Program-made: the position numbers and the translations under genes
Notes under the pieces: generated by a model
What the model saw: only the letters and a program-made list of their open reading frames with translations
The model's database searches: none
Told to the model about the DNA's origin: nothing
Part shown: one piece after another, positions 58,961-64,000 of the stretch
Layout: each line of letters opens with the position of its first letter
Numbering within the stretch: the first letter of the stretch is position 1
Assembly: GCF_029931775.1 (NCBI RefSeq)
Contig: NC_079318.1
Location: forward strand, 31,386,159 to 31,450,158
From: Euleptes europaea
Taxonomy: Eukaryota; Chordata; Lepidosauria; Squamata; Sphaerodactylidae
Direction: 5' to 3'
Length of the DNA: 64,000 nt

Positions 58961-61900
58961 TTCCTTCCTTCCTTCCTTCCTTCCTTCCTTCCTTCCTTCC
59001 TTCCTTCCTTCCTTCCTCTGCCCCTCCCCCTTTCTTCCTTCCATCCTTCCCCAGTTCCTTCCTTCTCTTTCCTTTCCCAGTTCCTTCCTTCCTTTCTCCA
59101 TCCCTCCCACCTCCCTTCCTCTACTAGGGTTGCCAATCTCCAGGTGGTGGCTGGAGACCTGGCAACCCTAGCATCTCCCCCCAGTGTACCTATAGTTTAA
59201 TTAAGACTTAAAACTTTAATTAAAGTTTATTAAGTTAATAAACAGTGTACCGTCCTATATAGTTTCAGTTTAAGAAATTTGGCTCTCAAAAGAAATCTCA
59301 ATCGTTGCACTGTTGATATTTGGCTCTTTTGACTAATGAGTTTGCCGACCCCTGGGTTAGGCTGAGCGAGAGACCTAGTTTCACCTAGTTGTTGTGAGGA
59401 GAAAATGGGAGGGGAGAGCACCTTGTGGTGGCTGGAAAAGGTTCAGAGTCCCTCTGGTACGTGTGGAGCTCACCGTGCAGCATTCTGGGATTGCTTTCTA
59501 TGGCATATTTACTCTTCCTCACTGAGCTCAACGGCATATCATACATGACTTTGTATTCATCCTGTGCACCAGGGCTGGTTCCAGGTTTTGGTGCACCCTG
59601 GGCAGAGGGTGCCAGGGTCCCCTTCTCCTCTTCTGCCTGCTGACACCCCCTTCCTGCCCACATACCCCACTGTTCACCCGTGCATTCTTCCCCCACCCAC
59701 TCATTTGCTTGCCAGCCCTCCCTCTGCTCACATGTCCTTCTCTTAGCAGTGCTGGGTGCTGTGTGTGGCCAGGGTTGTGGGCAGCAGGAGGGCTCATAAG
59801 CAAGCAGGTGCACAGCAGGGGAATGGACAGCAGCAGCAGTGGGACCGACTGGAAGCCCTGGGCCTCGGCACTTGCTGGTGTGGCTTAGTGTTTAAGAGCA
59901 GCAGACTCTAATCTGGAGAACCGAATTTGATTCCCCACTCTTCCCTATTAAGCCTGCTTGGTGACCTTGGGCCAGTCACAGCTCTCTCCAAACTCTCTCA
60001 GCCCCACCTACCTTACTAGGGGTGAAAACGCATGGTCACTTTAGCCTCCTTTATTCCCTGTTTCAGCTAGGATTCAGCCAGGATTGAACGCATGCGTTTT
60101 CGCTGAACGTGCATTCGATCCTGGCTGAAACAGGCAATAAAGGAGGCTAAAGCGACCGTGCGTTTTCGCCCAAGGTATCTGTTGTGGGGAGGGGAAGGGA
60201 AGGTGATTGTAAGCCCCTTTGAGACTCCTTAAGGGCAGAGAAAAGTAGAGTATAAAAACCAACTCTTCTTCTTCGTCACCTCAGGGTACGCTGACTCATG
60301 CTATGCACTCATTTTGAAGCGTTTAGGTTTGCCATTTGTGCTTGCTTAGTCCTACAGTATAAATTTTAAAAGGTTGATGACAGTTGTTCCGCAAATTCGT
60401 GCTTCTGTCTGAAAGGCCCCAAAAGAGAGAAAACTGGCTGTTGAGCCAAGCAGAGACATTTAAGGTACAGAGTGCTGCAAAATATAGGAGGACTCACTCT
60501 GTTTTGCCCTGCCTCTCACAAGGAAAACACCAACGGGGAGCCGTGCTATTTCTCTTAGCTCTTTCAAAGGCCGCCGTTGATTCTTCTGAGCAGTTGCTTT
60601 CAGCTCAGAACAATTTACACAAAAAGGTATCAACTTTCCAATGCGCATACTATAAGAACACTTCTGAAGTCCTGTATTGATTTCACCACTCCTCCTGCCT
60701 TCTGGACCATTAGAGATAATTGGCGTTTGTAATATTGTTAGCGTATGGTCTGGCCGCTCTAAAACTATGCTGGCACACTGATAAGTGTTTCAGTGCTGGA
60801 AACTTTCTGTGCTAATATTAGAGCATGGAAAGAACTAATCTGATTTGTCGTATAAGTTTTGGTGACGTTCGCTGCGAAGGATATTTTGATGAAAGCAGCT
60901 GTTAATTTTTTGCTTCTCCCCCCCCCCTTTTTTTCTTTTGTTTCGGTTTGGTTGCAGGCCACTTGTCCCTCGAAGCAAGGTAAGCTGTGAAGTTCTCGCT
61001 GGCTCTGCCTGTCTTGTTTGTTTGGGTGTTCTGCAGATGGTTAAATGTAGTAGACGGAGCTGATGTCCCATAACCGTAACGCGTTATATGATATTTTTTG
61101 AAAGCTGCATTCTGTAACGATTAGAATGCTGTCCTGTTTTGCAGTTAATAAGTGAAGAAAAGCCCTGGACTCACAATAGTTTCATAGGTTTCACGGGATC
61201 TGCAGATTCAGAGGACAGAGGTGCTGCGACATGTGATTCAGGTACCACATTTGTACGTCATATGAACTTAATTTTTGCGTTTGTGTTAGTACGAGGTAAA
61301 GCTTCCATTTGGAACAACAGTAGATAGAGATTTTTTCTGGCTACAGCAAAATTAAGAAGGCAGTCTTTTTTTTTTTTAAAGACTTTCCTTTGCAAATAAG
61401 TAAACAGAATACAATATTGGGCCTTCACCTGGGAAATGGCTGTAAACTATACAGCTGTCTTCACCATTATCAAACAAAAAATGCCCCTCTGTACCTCTAC
61501 TGCAGGGAAAAAGGAAACCAGGCCAAAAATGGTTGTAGCGCCCGGAAGTCTGTACCTTTCCATCCGGAAGTCTGCCTGCTGTCTCTAGACTTTAGACTTC
61601 TCCTTGGAGATGTTAGTAAGTAGACTTCCGGGGAGCAAGCAGCGGCGGCTCTCTTTAGTTCAATGCAGGATAGGCTGTTTGGTCTCCCACTTCGCAGCAT
61701 GGCATGCAAGTCCCATGGTTTGAGTTCCCGATTTCTGCAGTGAACCTTGCAACTGCAGAAGACACTTTTAAAGTCCTCCCCCCCGCACTTGGAAAATGCC
61801 AAAAGGTCTTTTTGTACCGTGATAACAACCACATTGCTGTCTTAATGACTGTGTCCTCCTATGACCTTAGACTAAGAGAGCCTAATGCTGGGTACAGTTT

Positions 61901-64000
61901 TGCCCAAGTAGCAATGATTTTTTCAGATAAGATGTGAAAGTTGATCCTGATATCTCATTCCTCTGAACTTGTTCGAGTTAATGCTTTGCTGTTGAAAGGT
62001 TTCTCCTAAAAATGTATCTTATCACTTCAGAGTGCCAGTATTTCAGTGCTTTATCTTTGATTTCAGAAGGAGCGTGTGAGGCAGGGTAGAATGGGAGACA
62101 ACGAGTTTGCCCGAGACTGCCCAGTTCGGCTGAAAGGAGATTTAAAACTTAATTGTCATTTGGTCTGCTGCCCTGCACTGGGTGGCATCTGTAAGCTGAA
62201 GTATAACTTTTTAATGAGGCTGGAGTGTATACCTTTGGGATACTTTGTGTGCCTTATTGTGTAAATTGAGCCAGATTTTCTTAAGACAAGTGCACACAAG
62301 AGGCCAAACTTTTAGGAAATCTCAAATTAAAATCTCGCACCTAAAATCATTACATGATGATCAATGTTTGAGCCACAATGGGCTCAGAAAGTGTTTTTCA
62401 GTACCACTTATGTGAGGAAACTTTTCTGCATTCTGCCCATCTGTATACTGCATCACTTAACCCAAGAAGGCAATTCATAAAGTAAAAGGGTGATTCCAGT
62501 CAAGGGGCTTAGAAGGGTATAACTCCGTTTAGGATTGCACTGTTGATTTTTGCTGGTCATGGTGTTAAATGTCAGATAGGTTTTCCCTCAGATACCATGC
62601 TGACCTCTGTCTTCCCTCTTTAAATAGGCCAAATACAAATAACATTCACTTTTTCTAATATCATAAAGTTGGATAAAAGCAGAAATGGCTGTTATGCTAG
62701 AAATGGCTCAGTATCCCCCTTGACATTTAAAATGGATGAGATCTTGTGAGAGCTTGATATAGAATATGCAGTTACTCGGCTCAGATCCACCAGCAGATTT
62801 CTGTGAATGAAAAGAGTAGGCATTTCTGCCTGTTCCCCACCATCACCATGCTGTTCCTGGGGGACTGCCCTCTCCTCTAGGAGCGGTATTGGAGGGGGCA
62901 TTTGGGCTGTAGTGGGAAGGGCGAGGAAGTTGTGCTCCTCTGACAGAAATCCCTTCCTCCATGGAAATCCTCTAATGCATTGATACTTAGGAGGTTGGGA
63001 GCCACATGTGGCTCTTTGACATGCCACTTGTGGCTCTTCTGAACACCATTCCCCAATGTGGCACCCATCCAGTATTTCAGGAAATGTTAATGCTTTTGCC
63101 TGGTGAGGCGCCTGGTTAGCAGATGGTTCCATCTTGAAACAGCCACCACTGGAGGAGTGGGTAAGGTGTGAGCCTCCCTGAGGTACAAGCCACATGCCAA
63201 AGGTGAAAGTACATGATCACATGAAGCTGCCTTATACTGAATCAAACCCTTGGTCTATCAAAGTCAGTGTTGTCTACTCAGACTGGCAGCAGCTCTCCAG
63301 GGTCTCTGGCAGAGGTCTTTCACATCTCCTACTTGCCTAGTCCCTTTAACTGGAGATGCCGGGGATTGAACCTGGGACCTTCTGCATGCCAAGAAGATGC
63401 TCTACCACTGAGCCACAGCCCCTCCCCAAGTAAATATGACTCTTTTGGTCGATGATGATTGTGGATGTGGCACTCTGCAAGCTGCAGAGTGAGTACCACT
63501 GCTCTAATGGATGCAAACCATTATTTGTTTATTTTCCATGAAACTTCAAGAGAGCATTTGACACATAGTAATTGTTTTCTGCTTATTCGTATGCATTTTT
63601 CTGTGAAAGTCTAATATACCTTTTTTGTGTGTGTTTGTATAAATATAAAATACATATAATGTAGAATCTTGTGTTTGATACTGAGCAAGTCTTTCAGCTT
63701 TGTTCTACTTTCTATTTATCCTTGCTTAACCTCTCATAATATTATGGCCAGGGCTTTCATTAGTCTCAACTTGCTCTGCATCTGTCAGTACTACACACGT
63801 ATCTTTTCAAAGAGCTTATATATTGCATCAAGAGTAATGGGCAAGCATTTCACATCAGCTCAGATACCTACACTCCACGTTCTTCTTTTGTGCAGAGTTT
63901 TCTTAAGAATTAAGATAACAATCCAGTGCATAGTTAACTTCCATTCTTTTAATAGTACCAGGAAATGCCTAATGGTGTATAGGGCAACAACAGGAAACAA
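35241..64000 (+). CDS. CNST: CNST, consortin, 5' coding part (continues past right edge)
   Basis: Consortin is a trans-Golgi network integral membrane protein that binds connexins and helps target them to the plasma membrane (human work). Coding exons in the window: 35291-35630, 45943-46124, 48225-48255, 52146-52232, 53119-53233, 60958-60979 and 61145-61241. Phases agree at every junction and give 874 coding nt. Recognisable matches to human: SSPDENENPLNG; LQTLFSLLREAFEQMDSR and VLPLCLHQIAETYFQDGEY; EKAMKFIQLEQLYHEQLLAN and LSSIQQQWE; TKWK; NNEELDKLAELCTSHQE. The EKAMKFIQLEQLYHEQ stretch is the best conserved and resembles a TPR-like helical segment. The long acidic middle part and the C-terminal transmembrane anchor of human consortin were not found and should lie beyond 64000. 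The 3' boundary given is the window edge. No break in frame is seen. Confidence 0.93.
38105..38210. mobile_element. Short MITE with GCAATCCTA ends
   Basis: CAGGGCAATCCTATGCAGAG at the left and TTAGAATTGCACTGTAAAG at the right form an imperfect inverted pair like that at 20470-20560. The interior ATCCATTGAAATGAATGGGC is itself partly palindromic. Confidence 0.5.
39656..39835 (-). mobile_element. 5S-SINE, antisense, partial head
   Basis: Runs from GTGTGTAAAGTGCCTTCAAG to CAGGGCCAACCCTGCTTAGC, thus tail, middle and the inner part of the 5S head. GTACTAAT and GTACGAAT on either side may be an imperfect short target duplication. Confidence 0.8.
40096..40497 (+). mobile_element. GGGTTGCCA-type hAT MITE with three tandem head segments (copy 5)
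   Basis: Three successive left halves begin at about 40098, 40205 and 40311, each with TTGCCAGGT or TTGCCAGAT, a TTTTTGGGG-containing segment and CAATGCCATAGAGT or a close variant. Only the last continues into CCATTTTCTCCAGGTGAAC and the normal right end GGTTGGCAACCCTA. Confidence 0.85.
42226..42431 (-). mobile_element. GGGTTGCCA-ended hAT MITE (copy 6)
   Basis: TAGGGTTGCCAACCTCCAGG to GGGACCTGGCAACCCTA, reversed relative to copy 4. Flanks GACTCGGG (42218-42225) and GACTCAGG (42432-42439) match at 7 of 8. Confidence 0.9.
42513..42718 (-). mobile_element. GGGTTGCCA-ended hAT MITE (copy 7)
   Basis: Second reversed copy only 80 bp further on. Flanks GTCTCGGC (42505-42512) and GTCTCTGC (42719-42726) match at 7 of 8, so the two are separate insertions rather than one duplication. 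Confidence 0.9.
43669..43872 (+). mobile_element. GGGTTGCCA-ended hAT MITE (copy 8), perfect 8-bp duplication
   Basis: TAGGGTTGCCAGCTCCAGG to GGTTGGTAACCCTA with TGTACCAA at 43661-43668 and again at 43873-43880. Confidence 0.92.
44565..44931. mobile_element. Longer GC-rich MITE with GGGTTGCCA ends
   Basis: TAGGGTTGCCAAGTGCCAGG at the left and GGGGGACCTGGTAAGCCTA at the right, so the ends are related to the 200-bp family but the 365-bp interior is different. It holds inverted pairs such as TTTACCACTCAAACTGGGAG and its mirror, and repeats CGGAAGTGCTGCATC. The flanks ATAACCA and ATAACTA are nearly alike. Confidence 0.7.
44995..45420 (-). mobile_element. Possible solo LTR fossil, unassigned
   Basis: On the minus strand this single-copy block has an AATAAA inside a compact 3' part and TGTCTGG-type ends. 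There is no coding part and no clear short duplication was found. The call is tentative; it may be another kind of repeat or unique DNA. Confidence 0.2.
45943..46124 (+). CDS. CNST: CNST exon 3
   Basis: Acceptor CACTTCAG. The 182-nt exon starts by completing a Gly codon and reads AKHKKTDVAATDCMQEEGGN, then KTNSNCSQKDPTQTLQTLFS, LLREAFEQMDSRVLPLCLHQ. Only the last third is strongly conserved with human. The human protein has a longer, different stretch before QSLFSLIRG, so this exon is shorter or has diverged. Donor GTATTG. Confidence 0.93.
46395..47575 (-). mobile_element. CR1-type LINE, partial reverse transcriptase and 3' UTR
   Basis: The minus strand at 47340-46987 reads GVLQGSISSPMLFNIYTRSL, then FGVRCHHYVEDTQLYFSLSF: reverse transcriptase motif 4 and the catalytic Y-x-D-D box, here YVED, a damaged active site. 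Downstream on that strand, 46960-46505 continues as CR1-like sequence. The stretch 47275-47570 (AACATAAGAAAGGCCCTGCT, GATCAGACCAAGGTCCATCA) is another CR1-type 3' end, so two insertions are probably joined. Confidence 0.75.
47845..47955 (+). repeat. Fragment of the 14393-type repeat family
   Basis: GAGTCCAATATCACTTTAAG, TTTCCAAGGTATAAACTTTT and GTGAGTCAAAGCTGACTTTG are a diverged single unit. Confidence 0.6.
48225..48255 (+). CDS. CNST: CNST exon 4, 31-nt microexon with U12-type donor
   Basis: Acceptor TTTTTGTAG, then IAETYFQDGE plus one base, matching human IAESYFQEED. The donor region is GTATCCTTT, a perfect minor-spliceosome 5' splice site. The next exon supplies AT to complete a Tyr codon, giving YEKAMKF as in human. 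Confidence 0.92.
49681..49984. mobile_element. GC-rich hAT-type MITE with 8-bp duplication
   Basis: Flanks ACACACCA at 49673-49680 and 49985-49992. The left end CTGGGGCTGTTGAAAAAAAA continues to ATTCGG; the right end, read inward, is AGGGTTGTCGATTCGGTTCG. The interior is GC-rich with repeated TTCGG/CCGAA and a palindrome TTCGGTTCGAGCCGAACCGA near 49954-49973. No protein is recognised. Confidence 0.75.
50195..50598 (+). mobile_element. CR1-type LINE 3' end, sense
   Basis: Encodes AFLALTTAWWNALSGDIRAL and WDLKEFCGTCKTAI, the LINE C-terminus (compare 18595-18925 on the minus strand). The 3' UTR follows, ending CCACTCTGAGCTTGGCTTTG and GGATATAAATCA. Confidence 0.75.
50599..50643 (+). repeat. (CATA)n microsatellite
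   Basis: Tetranucleotide run of about ten units following the LINE 3' end, a common pattern where a LINE tail seeds a microsatellite. Confidence 0.95.
50645..51295 (-). mobile_element. CR1-type LINE, C-terminal coding part, antisense
   Basis: The minus strand reads KLDPFVLDGVELAFALKVKI, LGVLTDTALLF, then FATSQLDYCNVFYVGLLLKT and ARNLQLVQ: the region after the reverse transcriptase core of CR1/L2-type LINEs (SRLDYCNALYVGLP motif). It faces the sense copy across the CATA repeat. Confidence 0.8.
51357..51556. repeat. Fold-back repeat of the 14393-type family
   Basis: The left arm has CATTGGTCTGCCGTAGAAC, GTCGCACCTTAGAGCCCAAC. The right arm has GTTAGTCTCTAAGGTGCTAC, TAGACTTGAA. It is about 200 bp and imperfectly palindromic around 51470. 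Confidence 0.7.
52146..52232 (+). CDS. CNST: CNST exon 5
   Basis: The 87-nt exon reads EKAMKFIQLEQLYHEQLLAN, LSSIQQQW and one base. Human differs at very few positions (QLERLYHEQLLANLSAIQEQW), the best conserved stretch in the window. Donor GTAAGT. Confidence 0.97.
52788..52988 (+). mobile_element. 5S rRNA-headed SINE, sense
   Basis: Head GATCTTGTCAGATCTCAGAA, GTTAGTATTTGGATGGGAGA, CACCAAGGAATAACAGGGTT; middle GGAAGGCACTGGCAAACCAC; tail GTGACTTGACGGCACTTTAC and a CA run. It has a small deletion in the head and another near the tail (after CCCCAAAAGGGG). Confidence 0.88.
53119..53233 (+). CDS. CNST: CNST exon 6
   Basis: The acceptor follows TTGATACAG. The 115-nt exon reads (E)TKWKATASSEVPGLKNSAK, GLNNEELDKLAELCTSHQ and two bases of the next codon. 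Human has ETKWKTVQPHTVTALRNSEKGFNGEDFERLTKICATHQD. Donor GTAAGT. Confidence 0.95.
54187..54395 (+). mobile_element. 5S rRNA-headed SINE, sense, diverged
   Basis: GCCCTGACCTGGATAGCTCA, ATCTTGTCAGATCTTGG, GATTAGTATTTGAATGGGAG, then a degraded middle and TCAACTGTGACTTGACC. It is older than the copy at 52788. Confidence 0.8.
55069..55225 (+). mobile_element. tRNA-derived SINE, with a short internal tandem repeat
   Basis: Head CCAGCATGGTGTAGTGGTTA and B box GGTTCAAATCCCC. The segment GGCTTGCTGGGTGACCTTGG with CATATAAAAA is repeated twice 34 bp apart. The element ends AATCAACTCTTCTTCTTCTG. Confidence 0.8.
55705..55925 (+). mobile_element. tRNA-derived SINE, near full length
   Basis: Head GTGTAGTGGTTAGAGTATCG, B box AGTTTAAATCCCC, GGGTGACCTTGGGCCAGTCA, CCTACCTCACAGGGTTGTTG, AATAAAATGGAGGAGAG and CCCCATTGGGGAGAAAAG. 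Confidence 0.85.
56109..56336 (-). mobile_element. GGGTTGCCA-ended hAT MITE (copy 9)
   Basis: TAGGGTTGCCAACCTCCTGG to GCTGGCAACCGTA. Flanks TCCTAAAG (56101-56108) and TCCTAAGG (56337-56344) match at 7 of 8. Confidence 0.9.
56766..56955 (-). mobile_element. Ala-tRNA-derived SINE, antisense
   Basis: The minus strand begins GGGAGGGGCCGTGGCTCAGT, GGTAGAGCCTCTGCTTGGCA, B box GGTTCAATCCCCGG, and continues into the body to GAAGCTGCCTTGG near 56780. The tRNA part is closer to a real tRNA-Ala than in the copy at 15494. Confidence 0.85.
56990..57091 (+). mobile_element. tRNA-derived SINE, left part, cut by a hAT insertion
   Basis: GACTTGAGTTCAAGTCCCC and CCATGAAGCTCATTGG are the SINE body. It resumes at 59363 with AGCGAGAGACC-type text and GTTGTTGTGAGGAGAAAATG up to about 59425. 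Confidence 0.75.
57289..58344 (-). other. 351-codon open frame in the GC-rich core, coding status unknown
   Basis: On the minus strand it reads from MAGGEVPEEEDFGEPPEGEK through GGEEELLLEPGGGGPASLLL, a Ser run and Pro/Ala-rich text. It has low complexity and matches no domain I know. Extreme GC content makes long open frames likely by chance, and the plus strand is open as well over much of it. Part of it, about 58195-58310, is an inverted duplicate of 57940-58030. It may be a former 5' exon captured by the transposon, or no gene at all. Confidence 0.25.
58450..58858 (+). repeat. Polypyrimidine minisatellite, about four units of 105-109 bp
   Basis: The marker TGTCCCTCCCC recurs at 58561, 58670 and 58775. 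Each unit also has CATCCTTTCTTCCCCAGTTC and CTTTCCTTTCCCAGTTCCTT. The frames over it encode only Ser/Phe/Pro- or Lys/Glu/Arg-rich low-complexity text. Confidence 0.9.
58859..59010 (+). repeat. (CTTT)n then (CTTC)n microsatellite
   Basis: A pure CTTT run of about 100 bp switches to CTTC for about 55 bp. Further unit-like sequence follows to 59110. Such mirror-symmetric polypurine/polypyrimidine DNA can form triplex structures. Confidence 0.95.
59126..59171 (+). mobile_element. Minimal GGGTTGCCA MITE remnant, 46 bp
   Basis: TAGGGTTGCCAATCTCCAGG directly meets TGGAGACCTGGCAACCCTA: both ends of the MITE with the interior deleted. Confidence 0.7.
59426..59870. other. Intronic DNA, no feature recognised
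   Basis: Moderately GC-rich sequence with short overlapping frames on both strands. No exon, RNA gene or delimited repeat was recognised. Confidence 0.4.
59875..60265 (+). mobile_element. tRNA-derived SINE, split by a palindromic insert
   Basis: GTGGCTTAGTGTTTAAGAGC head, CGAATTTGATTCCCCACTC, GGTGACCTTGGGCCAGTCAC, CAGCCCCACCTACCTTAC; then the insert; then TCTGTTGTGGGGAGGGGAAG, GATTGTAAGCCCCTTTGAG and AAAACCAACTCTTCTTCTTC. Confidence 0.85.
60019..60171. mobile_element. Fold-back MITE, 153 bp, inside a SINE
   Basis: Begins GGTGAAAACGCATGGTCACT and ends GACCGTGCGTTTTCGCC. The arms (TTTAGCCTCCTTTATT with CTGTTTCAGC, and their mirror) are near-perfect reverse complements. An inner GCATGCG pair lies at the centre. 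The superfamily is not assigned. Confidence 0.8.
60958..60979 (+). CDS. CNST: CNST exon 7, 22-nt microexon
   Basis: Follows a strong polypyrimidine tract and TTGCAG. The exon completes a Glu codon and reads PLVPRSK, matching human DPLLSKHK in the same place after the THQ motif. Donor GTAAGC. It is far too short to be called from an open frame. Confidence 0.85.
61145..61241 (+). CDS. CNST: CNST exon 8
   Basis: Acceptor TGTTTTGCAG. The 97-nt exon reads LISEEKPWTHNSFIGFTGSA, DSEDRGAATCDS and one base. Human at this place has IAAVEKSQERKCSTQLLVSE, DPKEGGATTKES, so the exon is recognisable by position, phase and the GAAT.. end but is weakly conserved. Donor GTACCA. Confidence 0.82.
62978..63501. 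mobile_element. hAT-like DNA transposon with perfect 8-bp duplication, hosting a SINE
   Basis: Flanks CTCTAATG at 62970-62977 and 63502-63509. The left end is CATTGATACTTAGGAGG; the right end, read inward, is CAGTGGTACTCACTCTGCAG. Subterminal GCCACATGTGGCTCTTTGAC recalls the element at 57092. An antisense Ala-tRNA SINE lies inside at 63212-63430. Confidence 0.85.
63212..63430 (-). mobile_element. Ala-tRNA-derived SINE, antisense, near full length
   Basis: The minus strand runs from GGGAGGGGCTGTGGCTCAGT and B box GGTTCAATCCCCGG through CCAGAGACCCTGGAGAGCTG to the 3' end GATTCAGTATAAGGCAGC. It is younger than the hAT that contains it. Confidence 0.85.

Larger units (their letters stand above)
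57092..59354. mobile_element. 2.26-kb hAT-like DNA transposon with CpG-rich core
   Basis: Flanked by GGTTAGGC at 57084-57091 and 59355-59362. The left end is CACGGGTCGCAAAAGCG; the right end, read inward, is CAGGGGTCGGCAAACTCATT. The subterminal sequence repeats GGCTCTTTGAGCC and, at the right, TTGGCTCTTTTGAC. The left core (57150-58460) is very GC- and CpG-rich with long open frames on both strands. The right part is a polypyrimidine minisatellite. A clear transposase (hATC dimer region, BED finger) was not recognised, so the element looks non-autonomous. It sits inside a tRNA SINE in CNST intron 6. Confidence 0.82.
53234..60957 (+). other. CNST intron 6, 7.7 kb
   Basis: GT-AG intron carrying SINEs, MITEs and the 2.26-kb hAT-like element. 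The stretches 53240-54180 and 54400-55065 show nothing recognised. The stretch 60270-60950 is also empty apart from a C-rich, T-rich tract before the acceptor. Confidence 0.8.
61242..64000 (+). other. CNST intron 8, open at the right edge
   Basis: No further CNST exon was recognised. The open frames at 61704-61937 and 62692-63195 do not resemble consortin. The hAT-like element at 62978 and its nested SINE are listed separately; 61250-62860 shows no clear repeat apart from a possible short MITE end near 62515. Confidence 0.6.

Noticed and set aside
58322-59136. Lys/Glu/Arg/Gly-rich minus-strand frames
   Set aside because: Pure translation of (GAAA)n and (GAAG)n repeat DNA.
57620-59200. 526-codon plus-strand frame
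   Set aside because: Its second half is translated microsatellite (Ser/Phe/Leu/Pro runs) and the first half is antisense to another frame. No domain is visible and it lies inside a transposon.
61704-61937. 77-codon frame near CNST exon 8 as a further exon
   Set aside because: No similarity to consortin and no good acceptor-donor pair in phase.
62070-62195. AG...GT segment after TTTGATTTCAG as a CNST exon
   Set aside because: The splice ends are acceptable but the peptide in the phase required by exon 8 does not resemble consortin, so it cannot be supported.

Overview
The window is nuclear DNA of a vertebrate, most likely a squamate reptile (lizard or gecko type). It holds two adjacent host genes in the head-to-head order known from human chromosome 1q44. 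TFB2M (mitochondrial transcription factor B2) lies complete on the minus strand, about 13.8 kb down to 4.2 kb. CNST (consortin) lies on the plus strand from about 14.1 kb and runs off the right edge. Squamate origin is inferred from the repeats: BovB (RTE) LINEs, SINEs with a 5S rRNA head and a BovB-like tail, tRNA-derived SINEs, CR1-type LINE 3' ends and many small hAT transposons. The species cannot be named.

Layout. 1-4.2 kb is repeat-poor sequence downstream of TFB2M. 4.2-13.85 kb holds TFB2M: eight coding exons whose splice phases join exactly into 404 codons. 13.43-14.26 kb is a CpG island serving as a shared divergent promoter; a GT donor after 14122 ends a probable non-coding first exon of CNST. 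14.1-35.2 kb is the very long CNST intron 1, full of SINEs, LINE 3' ends and hAT elements. 35.24-35.63 kb is the first coding exon of CNST. Further coding exons lie at 45.9, 48.2, 52.1, 53.1, 60.96 and 61.1 kb, including exons of 31 and 22 nt; the rest of the gene lies beyond the window.

Most of the remaining DNA is intronic and repeat-derived. Many insertions can be delimited by target-site duplications: 8 bp for hAT elements, 12-15 bp for L1 and SINE insertions, TA for a Tigger-like element. Several are nested: BovB in CR1, SINEs in hATs, a hAT in a SINE.

The most interesting points are a CNST intron with a perfect minor-spliceosome (U12-type) donor; a 2.26-kb hAT-like element carrying a CpG-rich, coding-like segment that is partly duplicated in inverted orientation; an L1 insertion whose 5' end is a near-perfect palindrome; and a tandem plus inverted array flanked by a 14-bp direct repeat. 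No tRNA gene, CRISPR array or whole virus-like element was seen.

All calls come from reading the sequence and from remembered family sequences; no database search was run.
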